This document shows positions 24,254-33,266 of a stretch of 59,449 nt of DNA, piece by piece. The DNA is from an uncultured Spirochaetales bacterium (lineage in GTDB: Bacteria > Spirochaetota > Spirochaetia > Sphaerochaetales > Sphaerochaetaceae). Location of the stretch: the NCBI GenBank assembly GCA_949283305.1, contig CASDRU010000021.1, forward strand, positions 1 to 59,449. The letters run 5' to 3'. The notes beneath the pieces are model-generated. The model had not been told where the DNA came from, made no database searches, and saw only the letters and a program-made list of their open reading frames with translations. Numbering within the stretch: the first letter of the stretch is position 1; the number at the start of each line of letters is the position of its first letter. The translations under genes and the position numbers were made by a program.

Positions 24254-24932
24254 CGTGATCTGCTATCCTCCCGTCATGGATGTATACCTGCTCGCGGCAT
24301 TTGTTTCCAAGTGCCTTGTCGTGTGTTACGAAAACAATGGTGCGTCCCTCTTCATTCAGCTCCTGGAAGAGTGCCATTATCTGCTCTCCTGTGCGGCTGT
24401 CAAGGGCTCCTGTCGGCTCATCTGCAAGCAGTATCGCAGGATTGTTCACAAGTGCACGTGCAATTGCAACCCTCTGCTTCTGTCCTCCAGAAAGCTCAGT
24501 GGGAAGATGCTTCATCCTGTCTTTGAGCCCTACTTTCTCTAAAAGAAAACTTGCCCTCTCCTTTCTCTCCTTCAGTCCGATTCCTCCGACATAAAGGAGA
24601 GGTGTTATTACATTCTCAAGCGCGTTGAGCTTGGGAAGCAGATTGAACTGCTGGAAGACAAAGCCTACTTTCCTGTTTCTCAGATCGGCAAGTTCCGCCT
24701 CATCCATTGCAGAGGTTATTTCCCCGTCAATTGAAAGCAGTCCGCTTGTCGGAGTATCCAAACAGCCTATCATGTTCATCAGAGTGCTCTTTCCGCTTCC
24801 CGAGGGCCCCATTATCGCAGTGAAAGACCCGCGTTCAATATTCAGATTTATCCCGTCCAGCGCCTTTACAACATCTTCTCCCACAAGATAGTAGCGCCTC
24901 AAGTCAGAAATCTGGATTACATAATCATTCAT
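24234..24932 (-). CDS. ABC exporter ATP-binding protein (MacB/LolD-like)
   Basis: About 232 residues. Walker A is GPSGSGKST, signature LSGGQKQRVAIARALV, Walker B AILLADEPTGALD, H-loop VFVTHDKALG, all canonical for the MacB/LolD/FtsE group. ATG 24932 is preferred over TTG 24935 because of the aggtg ribosome site. Lies between the adaptor and the permease gene. Confidence 0.93.
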   Translation of the reverse strand: MNDYVIQISDLRRYYLVGEDVVKALDGINLNIERGSFTAIMGPSGSGKSTLMNMIGCLDTPTSGLLSIDGEITSAMDEAELADLRNRKVGFVFQQFNLLPKLNALENVITPLLYVGGIGLKERKERASFLLEKVGLKDRMKHLPTELSGGQKQRVAIARALVNNPAILLADEPTGALDSRTGEQIMALFQELNEEGRTIVFVTHDKALGNKCREQVYIHDGRIADHDVFREY

Positions 24933-24940
24933 CAATCACC

Positions 24941-26038
24941 TCAGAACATCATGTTCATCATGTTGCCGCTCTTTGATTCATATGTCAGGACATCACCTTC
25001 CTGGATATCTCCTGATATGATCTGGACGAGGTTCTCTCCGAGGTAGCGGACATTTACATTCACACTCTGGCTTGTTCCGTCCTCCATCTTCTTGTTTACA
25101 GTGGAGACTCCGCCACGTCCTGTTGTGACGGCAGCCTGAGCACAGACGAGCATGCTCTCTTCTCCCTCTGCATTGAGGTTGCCTTCAAATGAATAGCCAG
25201 GGATCACACCCTCTGGAGGATTGTCAATGGTAATCTCGACATCTACAACTCCGATTCCGGAATTTGAATAGCGGCCGAGCATAGGAACATATGACACATA
25301 TGCAGGAACCGTTACTCCCGGCAGGCTGTCGAATGTGAGGCTTGCCTGCATGCCCTCGCTCACATACTGCATGTCAATCTCGTCAATCTCGATTGTGGCA
25401 GTAAGCGATGAGTTGTCGATTACTGTTATCACCGCACCTGCTCCAGCCTCATAATAGTCCCCGCTTGCGATATCTACTTTTGTCACAATACCGTCAAAGT
25501 TGGCATATATGTTTGTGTAATCGAGATTTCTCTCAGCAGCAGTCTTCTGAAGCTCAAGGAGCTCGACTTCCTTCAAGGATCCTGTGAGCTTTGCACTCTC
25601 AAGCTGATTCTCGATGTTCTTCAGGCTTGCCATCTGGCTTGTGTTGTCGACACTTGCAAGAAGGTCACCCTCCTTCACTATATCTCCTTCTTCCACATAC
25701 ACTGCAGTTACAGGTCCGGATGTTCTGAATCCAGCCTCCTGGATTTCTTTCGGCTCAACATAACCTGAGACATCAACTGTCACCTGGTAGCTCGTGCGGT
25801 ATACCTGGGTCTCCCTTGCAACAGTGCGGCTCATAGCAGCAGCCTGTGCGGCCCTGTCGCTCTGATACTGTGAATACATGACATAAAGGGTAAGAAGGAT
25901 CACGATGACGACTACCCATGAGATGATCCTCTTTATTCTTCTTTTCCTCTTTCTGCTGGCATACGCGGCCCTCAGTTTCTCTTCCTGTATCTTCGAGACA
26001 TTAAGTTCTTCTTCCTTTTTAAGATCCTTGTTTTCCAT
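24941..26038 (-). CDS. Periplasmic adaptor (HlyD/MacA-like)
   Basis: A 365-residue membrane-fusion protein joining the inner-membrane ABC permease to the TolC-like channel. It has a basic cytoplasmic start, one membrane anchor (IISWVVVIVILLTLYVMY, about 39-56), a lipoyl half-motif (SGPVTAVYVEEGDIVKEGDLLASV), a short coiled-coil hairpin (about 135-165, LKNIENQLESAKLTGS), the second lipoyl half and a beta-barrel domain. The hairpin is shorter than in E. coli MacA. The last residues MMNMMF are methionine-rich. Confidence 0.9.
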   Translation of the reverse strand: MENKDLKKEEELNVSKIQEEKLRAAYASRKRKRRIKRIISWVVVIVILLTLYVMYSQYQSDRAAQAAAMSRTVARETQVYRTSYQVTVDVSGYVEPKEIQEAGFRTSGPVTAVYVEEGDIVKEGDLLASVDNTSQMASLKNIENQLESAKLTGSLKEVELLELQKTAAERNLDYTNIYANFDGIVTKVDIASGDYYEAGAGAVITVIDNSSLTATIEIDEIDMQYVSEGMQASLTFDSLPGVTVPAYVSYVPMLGRYSNSGIGVVDVEITIDNPPEGVIPGYSFEGNLNAEGEESMLVCAQAAVTTGRGGVSTVNKKMEDGTSQSVNVNVRYLGENLVQIISGDIQEGDVLTYESKSGNMMNMMF

Positions 26039-26054
26039 AATTCAAAACTTCTCC

Positions 26055-27485
26055 TTAAAGTGAATAAATGAGGATATCATATTCAAGCTCGAGACCCTCA
26101 AGCTTCTTTATCTCTACATCTGCTTCTGCATTCTCAAGTGCAAGGGCGGCATTCTCAAGCTCGCTTTCGCTTGCAAGCCCCGCATCATAGCTTTCCTTTA
26201 TAAGCTCATAGCTCTGCCTCTGGTATTCAAGATCCTCTTTCAAAAGAGCATAATCGAGGTTGAAGGCATTGATTTTCTGAGCAAGGCTCATTCCTTCTAT
26301 TGTGTAGTTTGTAAGCGAATCTATGTAGTTGTTTGATGCTTTTATTGCATTGTTTGCCTCAGTTTTTTCTGTGATGTCTGAAGTTGAGAGACTGCTCCAG
26401 CTTCCAGAAATTGTAAGCTGCGGAGTATAGGAAAAATCCTTTGTCGCAGTAAGAGTCACATCTGCTCCGATGCTCCAGTTGCCGCCGCTGTATGATACTC
26501 CGGCACTTCCTGTAACAGTATTCTGAACTTTATCCCCGGCCTTTGCCTTGCTGTTTTTATAGCTGGCACCAAGGGAGCCTGAAACGCTGAGGGTGCTTGC
26601 AGCGCTTCCTTCAGCTTCAAGACGTGCAAGCTCAGAATCAATGTAGCTGAGCCTTACATCAGTGTTGCCGCTTTCAAGGCTTACAAGCTCCAGATTCGGC
26701 TCCGGAATGTTCTCAAGGCCGCTCCAATTAAGCCCTGTTGCTGTATAAAATTGCTCCTTTGCATTCTCATACTGCTCATAGAGTGCTGAAAGTGAATTCT
26801 CTGCCTTCTTGACATCCAGCTCAGCCTTCCTCCAGTTGACACTGCCCTCGCTGTATGTTCCAAGAGTCTTTATATCCTCCATGCTCTTCTTTGCACTCTC
26901 AAGCGCATTCTCACTTGTCCTGATGTTCTTTTCTGTAGAAAGGAGGCTCTGCATCTGTGAAATTATGCTCTTTTCAAAGGACAGGAGCGCATTTTTATAT
27001 GTCTGTTCAGTTTTAAGTGTGTTCTGGCTGTCCTGAAGAGTCTTCTTATATTTCCCCTCTGATGAAGAGAGATTGAATGTGTGAGATGCACTCACGCTCG
27101 GTGAAATTGAGAATGCTCCGTCATATCCTGCGCTCAGAGGGGATGATACTGTTATTGTTGTGGCATTGCTCATACCCTCATTCGTTGCTACACTTGATGA
27201 GGATGGAATCACGATGGATGCACTGAGTTTAGATACTTCCGTGCTTCCGTTTTCCATGTTGTCAAAGCTGGTGTTTATCGGAGTTGCCTCTGCAATTACG
27301 CTGTACCTTACATCCTCAGATCTTGAGGCCTTCTCATTATCAAGCAGGCTGTTCTGATATGTTATCTCAGCATTCTCCAGCGTTCTGCTGCTTTCCTTTG
27401 CCTTTGCCATGATCTCTGAATAGTCAGTTGCAAAAAGGGAAAACGGCAGGATTAGAATCAATAGAAGAATAATTATCTTTCTCAT
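26055..27485 (-). CDS. TolC-family outer-membrane channel protein
   Basis: About 476 residues from ATG 27485, with signal peptide MRKIIILLLILILPFSLFA. Two halves each with a long heptad-rich helical pair (SEIMAKAKESSRTLENAEIT early; NAALALENAEADVEIKKLEG late) and beta-strand stretches between match the OEP/TolC fold. The central strands are serine/threonine rich and spirochaete-like. The longer frame to 27575 starts inside the upstream gene and lacks a ribosome site. Partner of the adaptor encoded 16 bp downstream. Confidence 0.87.
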   Translation of the reverse strand: MRKIIILLLILILPFSLFATDYSEIMAKAKESSRTLENAEITYQNSLLDNEKASRSEDVRYSVIAEATPINTSFDNMENGSTEVSKLSASIVIPSSSSVATNEGMSNATTITVSSPLSAGYDGAFSISPSVSASHTFNLSSSEGKYKKTLQDSQNTLKTEQTYKNALLSFEKSIISQMQSLLSTEKNIRTSENALESAKKSMEDIKTLGTYSEGSVNWRKAELDVKKAENSLSALYEQYENAKEQFYTATGLNWSGLENIPEPNLELVSLESGNTDVRLSYIDSELARLEAEGSAASTLSVSGSLGASYKNSKAKAGDKVQNTVTGSAGVSYSGGNWSIGADVTLTATKDFSYTPQLTISGSWSSLSTSDITEKTEANNAIKASNNYIDSLTNYTIEGMSLAQKINAFNLDYALLKEDLEYQRQSYELIKESYDAGLASESELENAALALENAEADVEIKKLEGLELEYDILIYSL

Positions 27486-27571
27486 AGTTTTTTCCTGAAT
27501 AAAATTTATAAGATAAAAAAGGACATGAAAAGAAGAAAGAGGGAGAGAAGTCACCATTTTCTGTGTTGATT

Positions 27572-27739
27572 TCATGAAGACTCTTCTTTCTTCTTTCTTC
27601 TTTTCACGGCCTCAGTCAGTATCCATTCAATCTGTCCGTTTAGTGAGCGGAAGTCATCTTCCGCCCACCTCATCAGATCGTCATAGAGATTCTTTGAAAG
27701 CCTAAGAGGAACCTGCTTTCTCATCTTCTCATCAGCCAT
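27572..27739 (-). CDS. Arc-like ribbon-helix-helix protein
   Basis: 55 residues: a short strand [18 protein letters not shown] then [20 protein letters not shown], the ribbon-helix-helix fold of Arc/MetJ-type DNA-binding proteins. Its ATG overlaps the TGA of the SPFH gene (TGATG), so it is translationally coupled. Small Arc-type genes behind SPFH genes recur in many genomes. It may bind the GATATC operator at the head of this operon. Confidence 0.8.
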   Translation of the reverse strand: MADEKMRKQVPLRLSKNLYDDLMRWAEDDFRSLNGQIEWILTEAVKRRKKKEESS

Positions 27740-28752
27740 CAGTATATGCTCCCGCTGTTTACAACAGGCTGCGCATCCTTGTTGCCGCACAGCACTACAA
27801 GAAGATTAGAGACCATCTGGGCCTTGCGCTCTGCATCAAGATCAACAATGTCCTTGCTCTTGAGCTCCTCAAGGGCCATCTCAACCATCGATACTGCACC
27901 TTCGACAATCTTCCTTCTGGCTGCGATTATCGCAACAGCCTGCTGGCGCTGCAGCATTGCCTGTGCTATCTCCTCAGAATAAGCAATATGGTTGATTTTC
28001 ACCTCAAGCACCTCAATTCCAGCACTCTCTACCCTTTCCTGTAGGCTTGCCTTCATGTTCTCTGCAATCTCCTGGGAAGAGCCACGGAGAGTCATCTCAG
28101 TCTCTTTGCTTGATTCATCCTCACTCATATCATCATAAGGATAGAGCCTTGAGATGTTTCTTATCACACTGTCAGCCTGATTTGAAAGATACTGCTTGTA
28201 GTCATCGACCATGAACACAGCCTTTGTCGGGTCAGTTATCTTCCAGATTACAACTGCACCAATCATGATTGGGTTTCCAAGCTTGTCATTGACCTTCTGT
28301 ATCCCGTTCACGAATGTCTGCACCTTCAGCGATACTGTCTTTCTTGTGCTATGGGGCATTGCTGTCTGCACTCCGATGGAAAGAGAGAGCGTTTTCTTCT
28401 TCTCATCATCTTTTTCCTCATTCTTCCTGCAGTCATTTGCAACAACAAAGGGATTGACAAACCAGAACCCCTCATCCTTCAGTGTTCCATAATAAGAGCC
28501 GAAGAGCGTGAATACATATGCCTCATTGGGCTTGACTGTCTTGAGCCCTGCCATAAGGATGGGAAATACAATCCAGGCTATGATGAAGAGCACAAGTGAT
28601 GTTATGAAAAGAGATGAAGCATCATCTTCTGATGAAGCATCAATACACCCGTATACAAAGAAGAGGGTGAATACACTAAGTGCCAGAATCAGCAGAACAA
28701 GTGCCTTATAACCATTTCTTGCCTTTACAGGCTTTTCTTTTACATCTGTCAT
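27739..28752 (-). CDS. SPFH/Band 7 domain membrane protein
   Basis: About 337 residues: two N-terminal transmembrane segments ([21 protein letters not shown] and [20 protein letters not shown], about 14-34 and 48-67), an SPFH domain ([20 protein letters not shown] through [18 protein letters not shown]) and a charged helical tail ([21 protein letters not shown]) typical of prohibitin/flotillin-like oligomers. ATG 28752 is chosen; TTG 28764 is an alternative. It heads the operon leading to the tripartite exporter and two-component pair. Confidence 0.88.
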   Translation of the reverse strand: MTDVKEKPVKARNGYKALVLLILALSVFTLFFVYGCIDASSEDDASSLFITSLVLFIIAWIVFPILMAGLKTVKPNEAYVFTLFGSYYGTLKDEGFWFVNPFVVANDCRKNEEKDDEKKKTLSLSIGVQTAMPHSTRKTVSLKVQTFVNGIQKVNDKLGNPIMIGAVVIWKITDPTKAVFMVDDYKQYLSNQADSVIRNISRLYPYDDMSEDESSKETEMTLRGSSQEIAENMKASLQERVESAGIEVLEVKINHIAYSEEIAQAMLQRQQAVAIIAARRKIVEGAVSMVEMALEELKSKDIVDLDAERKAQMVSNLLVVLCGNKDAQPVVNSGSIY

Positions 28753-28780
28753 TTTTTCTTTCAATACTCCTTTATCTTTC

Positions 28781-28819
28781 TGATATCAAAAAGATATCAC
28801 CAAGAATACAGCATGTCAA
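28781..28819 (-). promoter_or_regulatory. Operon promoter with GATATC palindrome over the -10
   Basis: Minus strand: perfect TTGACA (28819-28814), 17-bp spacer, TATCTT (28796-28791). A perfect inverted repeat, TGATATC-AAAAA-GATATCA (28781-28799), covers the -10 and start region, a typical repressor site. This drives the SPFH-to-NtrC operon as a sigma-70 promoter. Confidence 0.7.
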
Positions 28820-28922
28820 TACTCTTCCCCTTGAGAGAAGAGGCAAAATTGAGTATCCTCAGACTGTGATTAAAAAAAGAATTGAAGATGAGAAACTCCT
28901 TGAGCATCTCAAGAATATAGAG

Positions 28923-29786
28923 ATGGATCACAAGGAAATATATTTGCTTGCAGATGAAAGCATAAGGCTTTCAATAGTAAATGCGACAGAGATGGTCAAT
29001 CAGGTCAAGGCCAATTTCTCGCTGGGACTTCTTGAATCCTACATCCTTTCACAGGGCTATATCGCAGGATCTCTCTTAAGCTCCACCGTCAAGGGAAACG
29101 ACCGCGTGCTCCTGCAGCTTGAATGCGGAGGCCCTGTGAAGGGAATGAGCATTGAAAGCTGGGCAAGCGGCGCAGTGCGCGGCTATCTTGCAACCAAGAG
29201 CATAGCACTTGAGAAGCCGCTTGAGAGCCTTGACACTTCCTTCCTCTACGGTCCTGGATTTTTAAGCGTGACAAAGATTCTCGAAGGCTCTAAAACGCCT
29301 TTTACCGGCCAGGTGATGATGGAGTACGGCAATCTTGCAAAGGATCTTGCTATGTATTTTACTCAGAGTGAACAGACCCCGTCGCTTTTCTATATAGACC
29401 TCTCATATGACGAGAGAGGAAATATCGATGGAGCTGGAGGAATATTCATCCAGGCCCTGCCATCTGCTGATGAGAAAACGCTTGAGGAAATCAACAGCAT
29501 GAGCTTTGCTCCGCTTGCAAAGGCAATAAGGGACAGAGAAAAGCTTGGCACTTACATAGAGCGTGAGTTCTCACGCTTTTCTGCACGTCTTATCAAGAAG
29601 AGCCTTGTCGGATTTTCATGCCCGTGCAGCAAGGAAGGATTCTTGCCATACATCAAAAGCATGATGGAGAAAAATGAAGAAGAGTTCCTCTCCTCCACTT
29701 TCCCCCTTACTGTTGAATGCATCAACTGCGCAAGCACATACAGCTATACAAAAGATGAGGTGTTATCCCTCAGGGGGTCAAAATGA
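28923..29786 (+). CDS. hslO: Hsp33 redox-regulated chaperone
   Basis: A 287-residue cytosolic chaperone activated by oxidative unfolding. The C-terminal zinc centre is present as CPCSKEG (CxC) and CINCAST (CxxC), 40-odd residues apart, in the usual order. The N-terminal domain aligns with the family from YLLADESIRLSIVNATEMV and GYIAGSLLSSTVKGNDRVLLQ onward. ATG 28923 gives the standard length; GTG 28866 would add 19 residues. Neither has a strong ribosome site. The next gene starts within its last codons (ATGA overlap). Confidence 0.92.
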   Translation: MDHKEIYLLADESIRLSIVNATEMVNQVKANFSLGLLESYILSQGYIAGSLLSSTVKGNDRVLLQLECGGPVKGMSIESWASGAVRGYLATKSIALEKPLESLDTSFLYGPGFLSVTKILEGSKTPFTGQVMMEYGNLAKDLAMYFTQSEQTPSLFYIDLSYDERGNIDGAGGIFIQALPSADEKTLEEINSMSFAPLAKAIRDREKLGTYIEREFSRFSARLIKKSLVGFSCPCSKEGFLPYIKSMMEKNEEEFLSSTFPLTVECINCASTYSYTKDEVLSLRGSK

Positions 29787-32026
29787 TTTTCTTCGCACAG
29801 TGCCCGCTTAATATGGCAGATCTCTTGAGAAGTGAAGCTGAGAGAGCCGGGTTGAAAAACATCAGGGAAAGCAAGGCCGGAATCGAGTTTGAAGCAACTA
29901 AGGAAGAGGCATACCGCTTTGTATATTCAACAAGGATTGCATCAAGAGTGCTTTTAGCAATCTATTTTGACCAGGAAGTCACATCCTCTGATGAGCTTTA
30001 CAATAAAACAAGGGAAATTCCATGGCATGAGTATCTTGACTCATCAAAGAAAATCAAGGTCACATGCACTGCTGTAAAATGTCCTTATATAAAGAACACA
30101 GTATATGCTTCCCAGAAAGTAAAGGACGGTATCTGCGACAGCATAAAAGAAAAAGAAGGCGGTTTGAGACCGGATGTCGATGTAGATAATCCAGATATTA
30201 CAATACATATCCATGCATCTGAGAAAAAGGTGATCTGGTATCTTGATTACTCAGGAGAAAATCTCTCTGTGAGGGGATGGAAGAAGGAAAGCACTCTTGC
30301 AACGATGAAAGAGAATCTTGCCGCGGCGCTTTTATACCGCTCCTCATGGTATAAGAGCGCAAGGGCAAAGGAATACTTCACACTCCTCGATCCTTTCTCT
30401 GGATCCGGAACCATTGCAATAGAGGCCGCCTTGATTGCAACAGATGCAGCGCCTGGGCTGGGCAAAGAAGATTCAGCCTTTGCCTTTACCCGGCTTTTTG
30501 ATTTCGATAAAGCCCTTTTTGACAAAATCAAGAAAGAGGCAGAAGAGATCAGAGAGGAAGGAAGGAAGAAATACAGGGGAAGAATAATCGCATCTGACAT
30601 CTCTCAGAAAGCATTGTCCTATACAGAAAGGAATGCTGAGAATGCCGGAGTATCTGATCTCATTGAAACAATAGAGAAGGATTTCAGGAAATACAGCGAA
30701 AACGAGATTGAGAAAAGCGGATTCTGCTGTATCGTCACAGATCCCCCGTATGGCGTGAGGATGAAGAGTGATGATATAGATAAGCTCTACAGCCAGTTCG
30801 GATTAACACTCTCCTCTGCATTCAAGGGCTGGGACTGCGCTATAATAACAGAAAACCAGGAAGTTCTTTCAAACATACCTTTAAAGGCAGAAAGAACAAA
30901 TACTCTTTATAACGGAGAACTTACCTGCCAGATTGCTCATTATCATGTGTTCACTGATGAGGAAAGAGATGCTCTTGTAAGAAAAAAAGAGGAAGCAAGG
31001 GCAAAAAGGCTTGCTGAGCCTCTCTCCCCCGGAGCCCAGATGGCATTCAATCGCCTGAAAAAGAACATGAACAGCATTTATCCTGCAATGGAAAAAGAAA
31101 AAGTGACATGCTTCAGGCTCTACGATGCGGACATGCCGGAATATTCTGCGGCAATCGACATATATGAGAACAAATGGATAAACCTCTCAGAATACAAGGC
31201 TCCAGATACTATAAAGGAAGAAGATGCAAAGCGGCGCCTGGAAGAGCTGATTGCAGCAACCGAGAGAGCAACAGGAATTGACAGGGAAAACATATTCGTC
31301 AAGACAAGAAGCCGGATGAAGGGAGCAAGCCAGTACAAAAAGCTTGAGAGCAAGAACCATTTCTATATCGCGCATGAGAATGGACTTGTTGTTCTTGTCA
31401 ACTTTGAAGATTATCTGGATACAGGAATATTCCTTGACCACAGAAAGGTAAGAAAGCTCATACAGGAAAAAAGCGATGGCAAGAGATTCTTAAATCTCTT
31501 CTGCTATACAGCAACTGCAACGCTTAACGCAATTAAGGGAGGAGCTGTCTCGACTGTAAGCGTTGACTCTTCGGCAACTTATCTTGACTGGGCGCTGGAG
31601 AATATGAAGATCAACAAGTTTACAACAACCATGGACAACTATTTCTACAAGTCAGATGTAATGGATTACCTTTATTCCACATATGACAAGTTCGATCTCA
31701 TATTCCTTGATCCTCCTACTTTCTCAAACAGCAAGGACAGAGCAACTCTTGATGTGCAGAGAGACCATAAGAAGCTCATAAAGGCAGCGCTTATGCATCT
31801 TGCCCCATCAGGGGAGCTCATATTCAGCACCAACTACAGGAAGTTCAAGATGGATGAGGAGATTCTCTCATCCTGCTCAGTGCGCGATATCAGCGAGGAG
31901 ACAATCGGAGAGGACTACAGGGACAGGAAGATCCATAAGTGCTACATCATAAAGAAGAAAGTCAAGATAAAGCTTTCAGAGATCATCAGGAAGAAGAAGG
32001 ACGATGGGCTTACTCTCAAATACTGA
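29783..32026 (+). CDS. rlmL: Bifunctional 23S rRNA methyltransferase RlmKL
   Basis: A 747-residue fusion modifying 23S rRNA G2445 (N2) and G2069 (N7), by homology. Order: THUMP domain (about 45-165), RlmL methyltransferase (LDPFSGSGTIAIEAALIA, and VTDPPYGVRM as catalytic motif), then the RlmK half (FLNLFCYTATATLNAIKGG and IFLDPPTFSNS). Its GTG/ATG start overlaps the hslO stop and it overlaps the Crp-type gene by 23 bp, so the three are co-transcribed. Confidence 0.95.
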   Translation: MIFFAQCPLNMADLLRSEAERAGLKNIRESKAGIEFEATKEEAYRFVYSTRIASRVLLAIYFDQEVTSSDELYNKTREIPWHEYLDSSKKIKVTCTAVKCPYIKNTVYASQKVKDGICDSIKEKEGGLRPDVDVDNPDITIHIHASEKKVIWYLDYSGENLSVRGWKKESTLATMKENLAAALLYRSSWYKSARAKEYFTLLDPFSGSGTIAIEAALIATDAAPGLGKEDSAFAFTRLFDFDKALFDKIKKEAEEIREEGRKKYRGRIIASDISQKALSYTERNAENAGVSDLIETIEKDFRKYSENEIEKSGFCCIVTDPPYGVRMKSDDIDKLYSQFGLTLSSAFKGWDCAIITENQEVLSNIPLKAERTNTLYNGELTCQIAHYHVFTDEERDALVRKKEEARAKRLAEPLSPGAQMAFNRLKKNMNSIYPAMEKEKVTCFRLYDADMPEYSAAIDIYENKWINLSEYKAPDTIKEEDAKRRLEELIAATERATGIDRENIFVKTRSRMKGASQYKKLESKNHFYIAHENGLVVLVNFEDYLDTGIFLDHRKVRKLIQEKSDGKRFLNLFCYTATATLNAIKGGAVSTVSVDSSATYLDWALENMKINKFTTTMDNYFYKSDVMDYLYSTYDKFDLIFLDPPTFSNSKDRATLDVQRDHKKLIKAALMHLAPSGELIFSTNYRKFKMDEEILSSCSVRDISEETIGEDYRDRKIHKCYIIKKKVKIKLSEIIRKKKDDGLTLKY

Positions 32027-32621
32027 CACACTCTTTTCCTCTCTTGCTGATGAGGAGATCAGGAAGATCATAAGAGAGGAAAGATTTTACAAGAAAGGCT
32101 CTGTGATTATCAGGGCCCAGGAGAGCAATACATCTGTGATGTTCGTGAAATCCGGACTGCTTAAGATTACAAGAATAAGCGCGGATGGGAATGAGAATAC
32201 TGTATCGCTAGCCGAAAGCGGGGATGTCTTTGCCGAGGCCTTCTCTATCCTTGAAAGAGAAAGTCCTGTAGAAATTTCTGCCATCAAAGACTCATCCGTT
32301 GTGTTTTTGGACACAGCAGAGATAAAGAAGAACATAAAGGCTGTAAACAACCTTCTAAAGATTCTTGCAGAGAGAAATCTGTATCTGACAAAGAGGATTG
32401 AACACCTTATGGAAAAGAGCATAAAGGACAAGGTCCTCTCACTTTTGAAAGAAGAATCAGAGCGTCAGGGATGCAGGACCATAAGGCTCTCTTATAACAG
32501 GGAAGAGATGGCAAGATACCTCTCAACAGACCGCTCTGCCCTCTCTGCAGTCCTTTCAAGGATGAAGAAAGAGGGCATAATCAATTACAGGAAAAATGAA
32601 TTCACGCTGCTGGAGACTTAA
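32004..32621 (+). CDS. Crp/Fnr-family transcriptional regulator
   Basis: 205 residues: an N-terminal cyclic-nucleotide-binding-type barrel (FYKKGSVIIRAQESNTSVMF, VKSGLLKITRIS), a long dimer helix (ILAERNLYLTKRIEHLM) and a winged helix (SYNREEMARYLSTDRSALSAV). No N-terminal cysteines, so it is not an Fnr-type Fe-S sensor. The barrel does not show the full RxS cAMP-binding pattern. The last 20 bp overlap the convergent YhhN gene. Confidence 0.9.
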   Translation: MGLLSNTDTLFSSLADEEIRKIIREERFYKKGSVIIRAQESNTSVMFVKSGLLKITRISADGNENTVSLAESGDVFAEAFSILERESPVEISAIKDSSVVFLDTAEIKKNIKAVNNLLKILAERNLYLTKRIEHLMEKSIKDKVLSLLKEESERQGCRTIRLSYNREEMARYLSTDRSALSAVLSRMKKEGIINYRKNEFTLLET

Positions 32622-33264
32622 GAAGTATTGAGGAAAGAAGAAGCGCGTTTGCCGCAATGTAGCTCATCATTATGAGGACCTCATTGGAAATACTGTTGTC
32701 AACTTTTCTAATGCGGTAGATCACAAGCGAGTCAGAGAAGGCATATGATATGCATCCGAGAAGCGCAATAATACGCGCAATCCAGATACCGTTCCAGCTT
32801 GCGCTTCCTGCTGTAACAGCAAGGGATGATACAAAGGAGATGTATACTGTGTACTTAATCCAGTCCTTTTCTCTTTTGTCTATCACAAAGCTCTCGAAAA
32901 GCGCTTTATGAAGCAAGTAGCAGATTCCAAGATACAGCACAAAAAGAGGGAAAGAGAATCCGGAGAGAAGGAAATATATCATATATGCTACATGCCCGAA
33001 TGCAAAAGAGAGCACACCGGCAAAGAAAATCTCCTTTGCCCTGAATTCAAGAAACACATCTCCAAGGGTATAGAAGAAAAGGGCCGCCGTTATAAAGTGC
33101 CAGTTTGAAATTACAAGTGACAGCGATGAGGCGACAGATAAAAACAGAGCAAAAAGAGATGGGATGATAAGGGCCTTGCTGACTGATTTCATGATTTCCC
33201 ATTTTTTCACAAGACAGGTAAAGTGAAGTGCAATTACGATTATGAAGAAAATTAGAGCGCCCAT
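32602..33264 (-). CDS. YhhN/TMEM86 family membrane protein
   Basis: 220 residues with seven to eight hydrophobic helices. LGDVFLEFRAKEIFFAGVLSF and the later FSDSLVIYRI are the conserved acidic motifs of the YhhN/TMEM86 family, whose animal members are lysoplasmalogenases; the bacterial role is less clear. It is followed on the same strand, after 2 bp, by the Fic gene upstream, so the two may be one transcript. Confidence 0.82.
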   Translation of the reverse strand: MGALIFFIIVIALHFTCLVKKWEIMKSVSKALIIPSLFALFLSVASSLSLVISNWHFITAALFFYTLGDVFLEFRAKEIFFAGVLSFAFGHVAYMIYFLLSGFSFPLFVLYLGICYLLHKALFESFVIDKREKDWIKYTVYISFVSSLAVTAGSASWNGIWIARIIALLGCISYAFSDSLVIYRIRKVDNSISNEVLIMMSYIAANALLLSSILLKSPAA

Positions 33265-33266
33265 AC

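Noticed and set aside
27486-27575. Sigma-54 (-24/-12) promoter before the TolC-like gene, suggested by the linked NtrC-type regulator.
   Set aside because: The only GG-containing stretch lacks the GC dinucleotide at -12 with correct spacing; the region is mostly the tail of the upstream gene and a leader.
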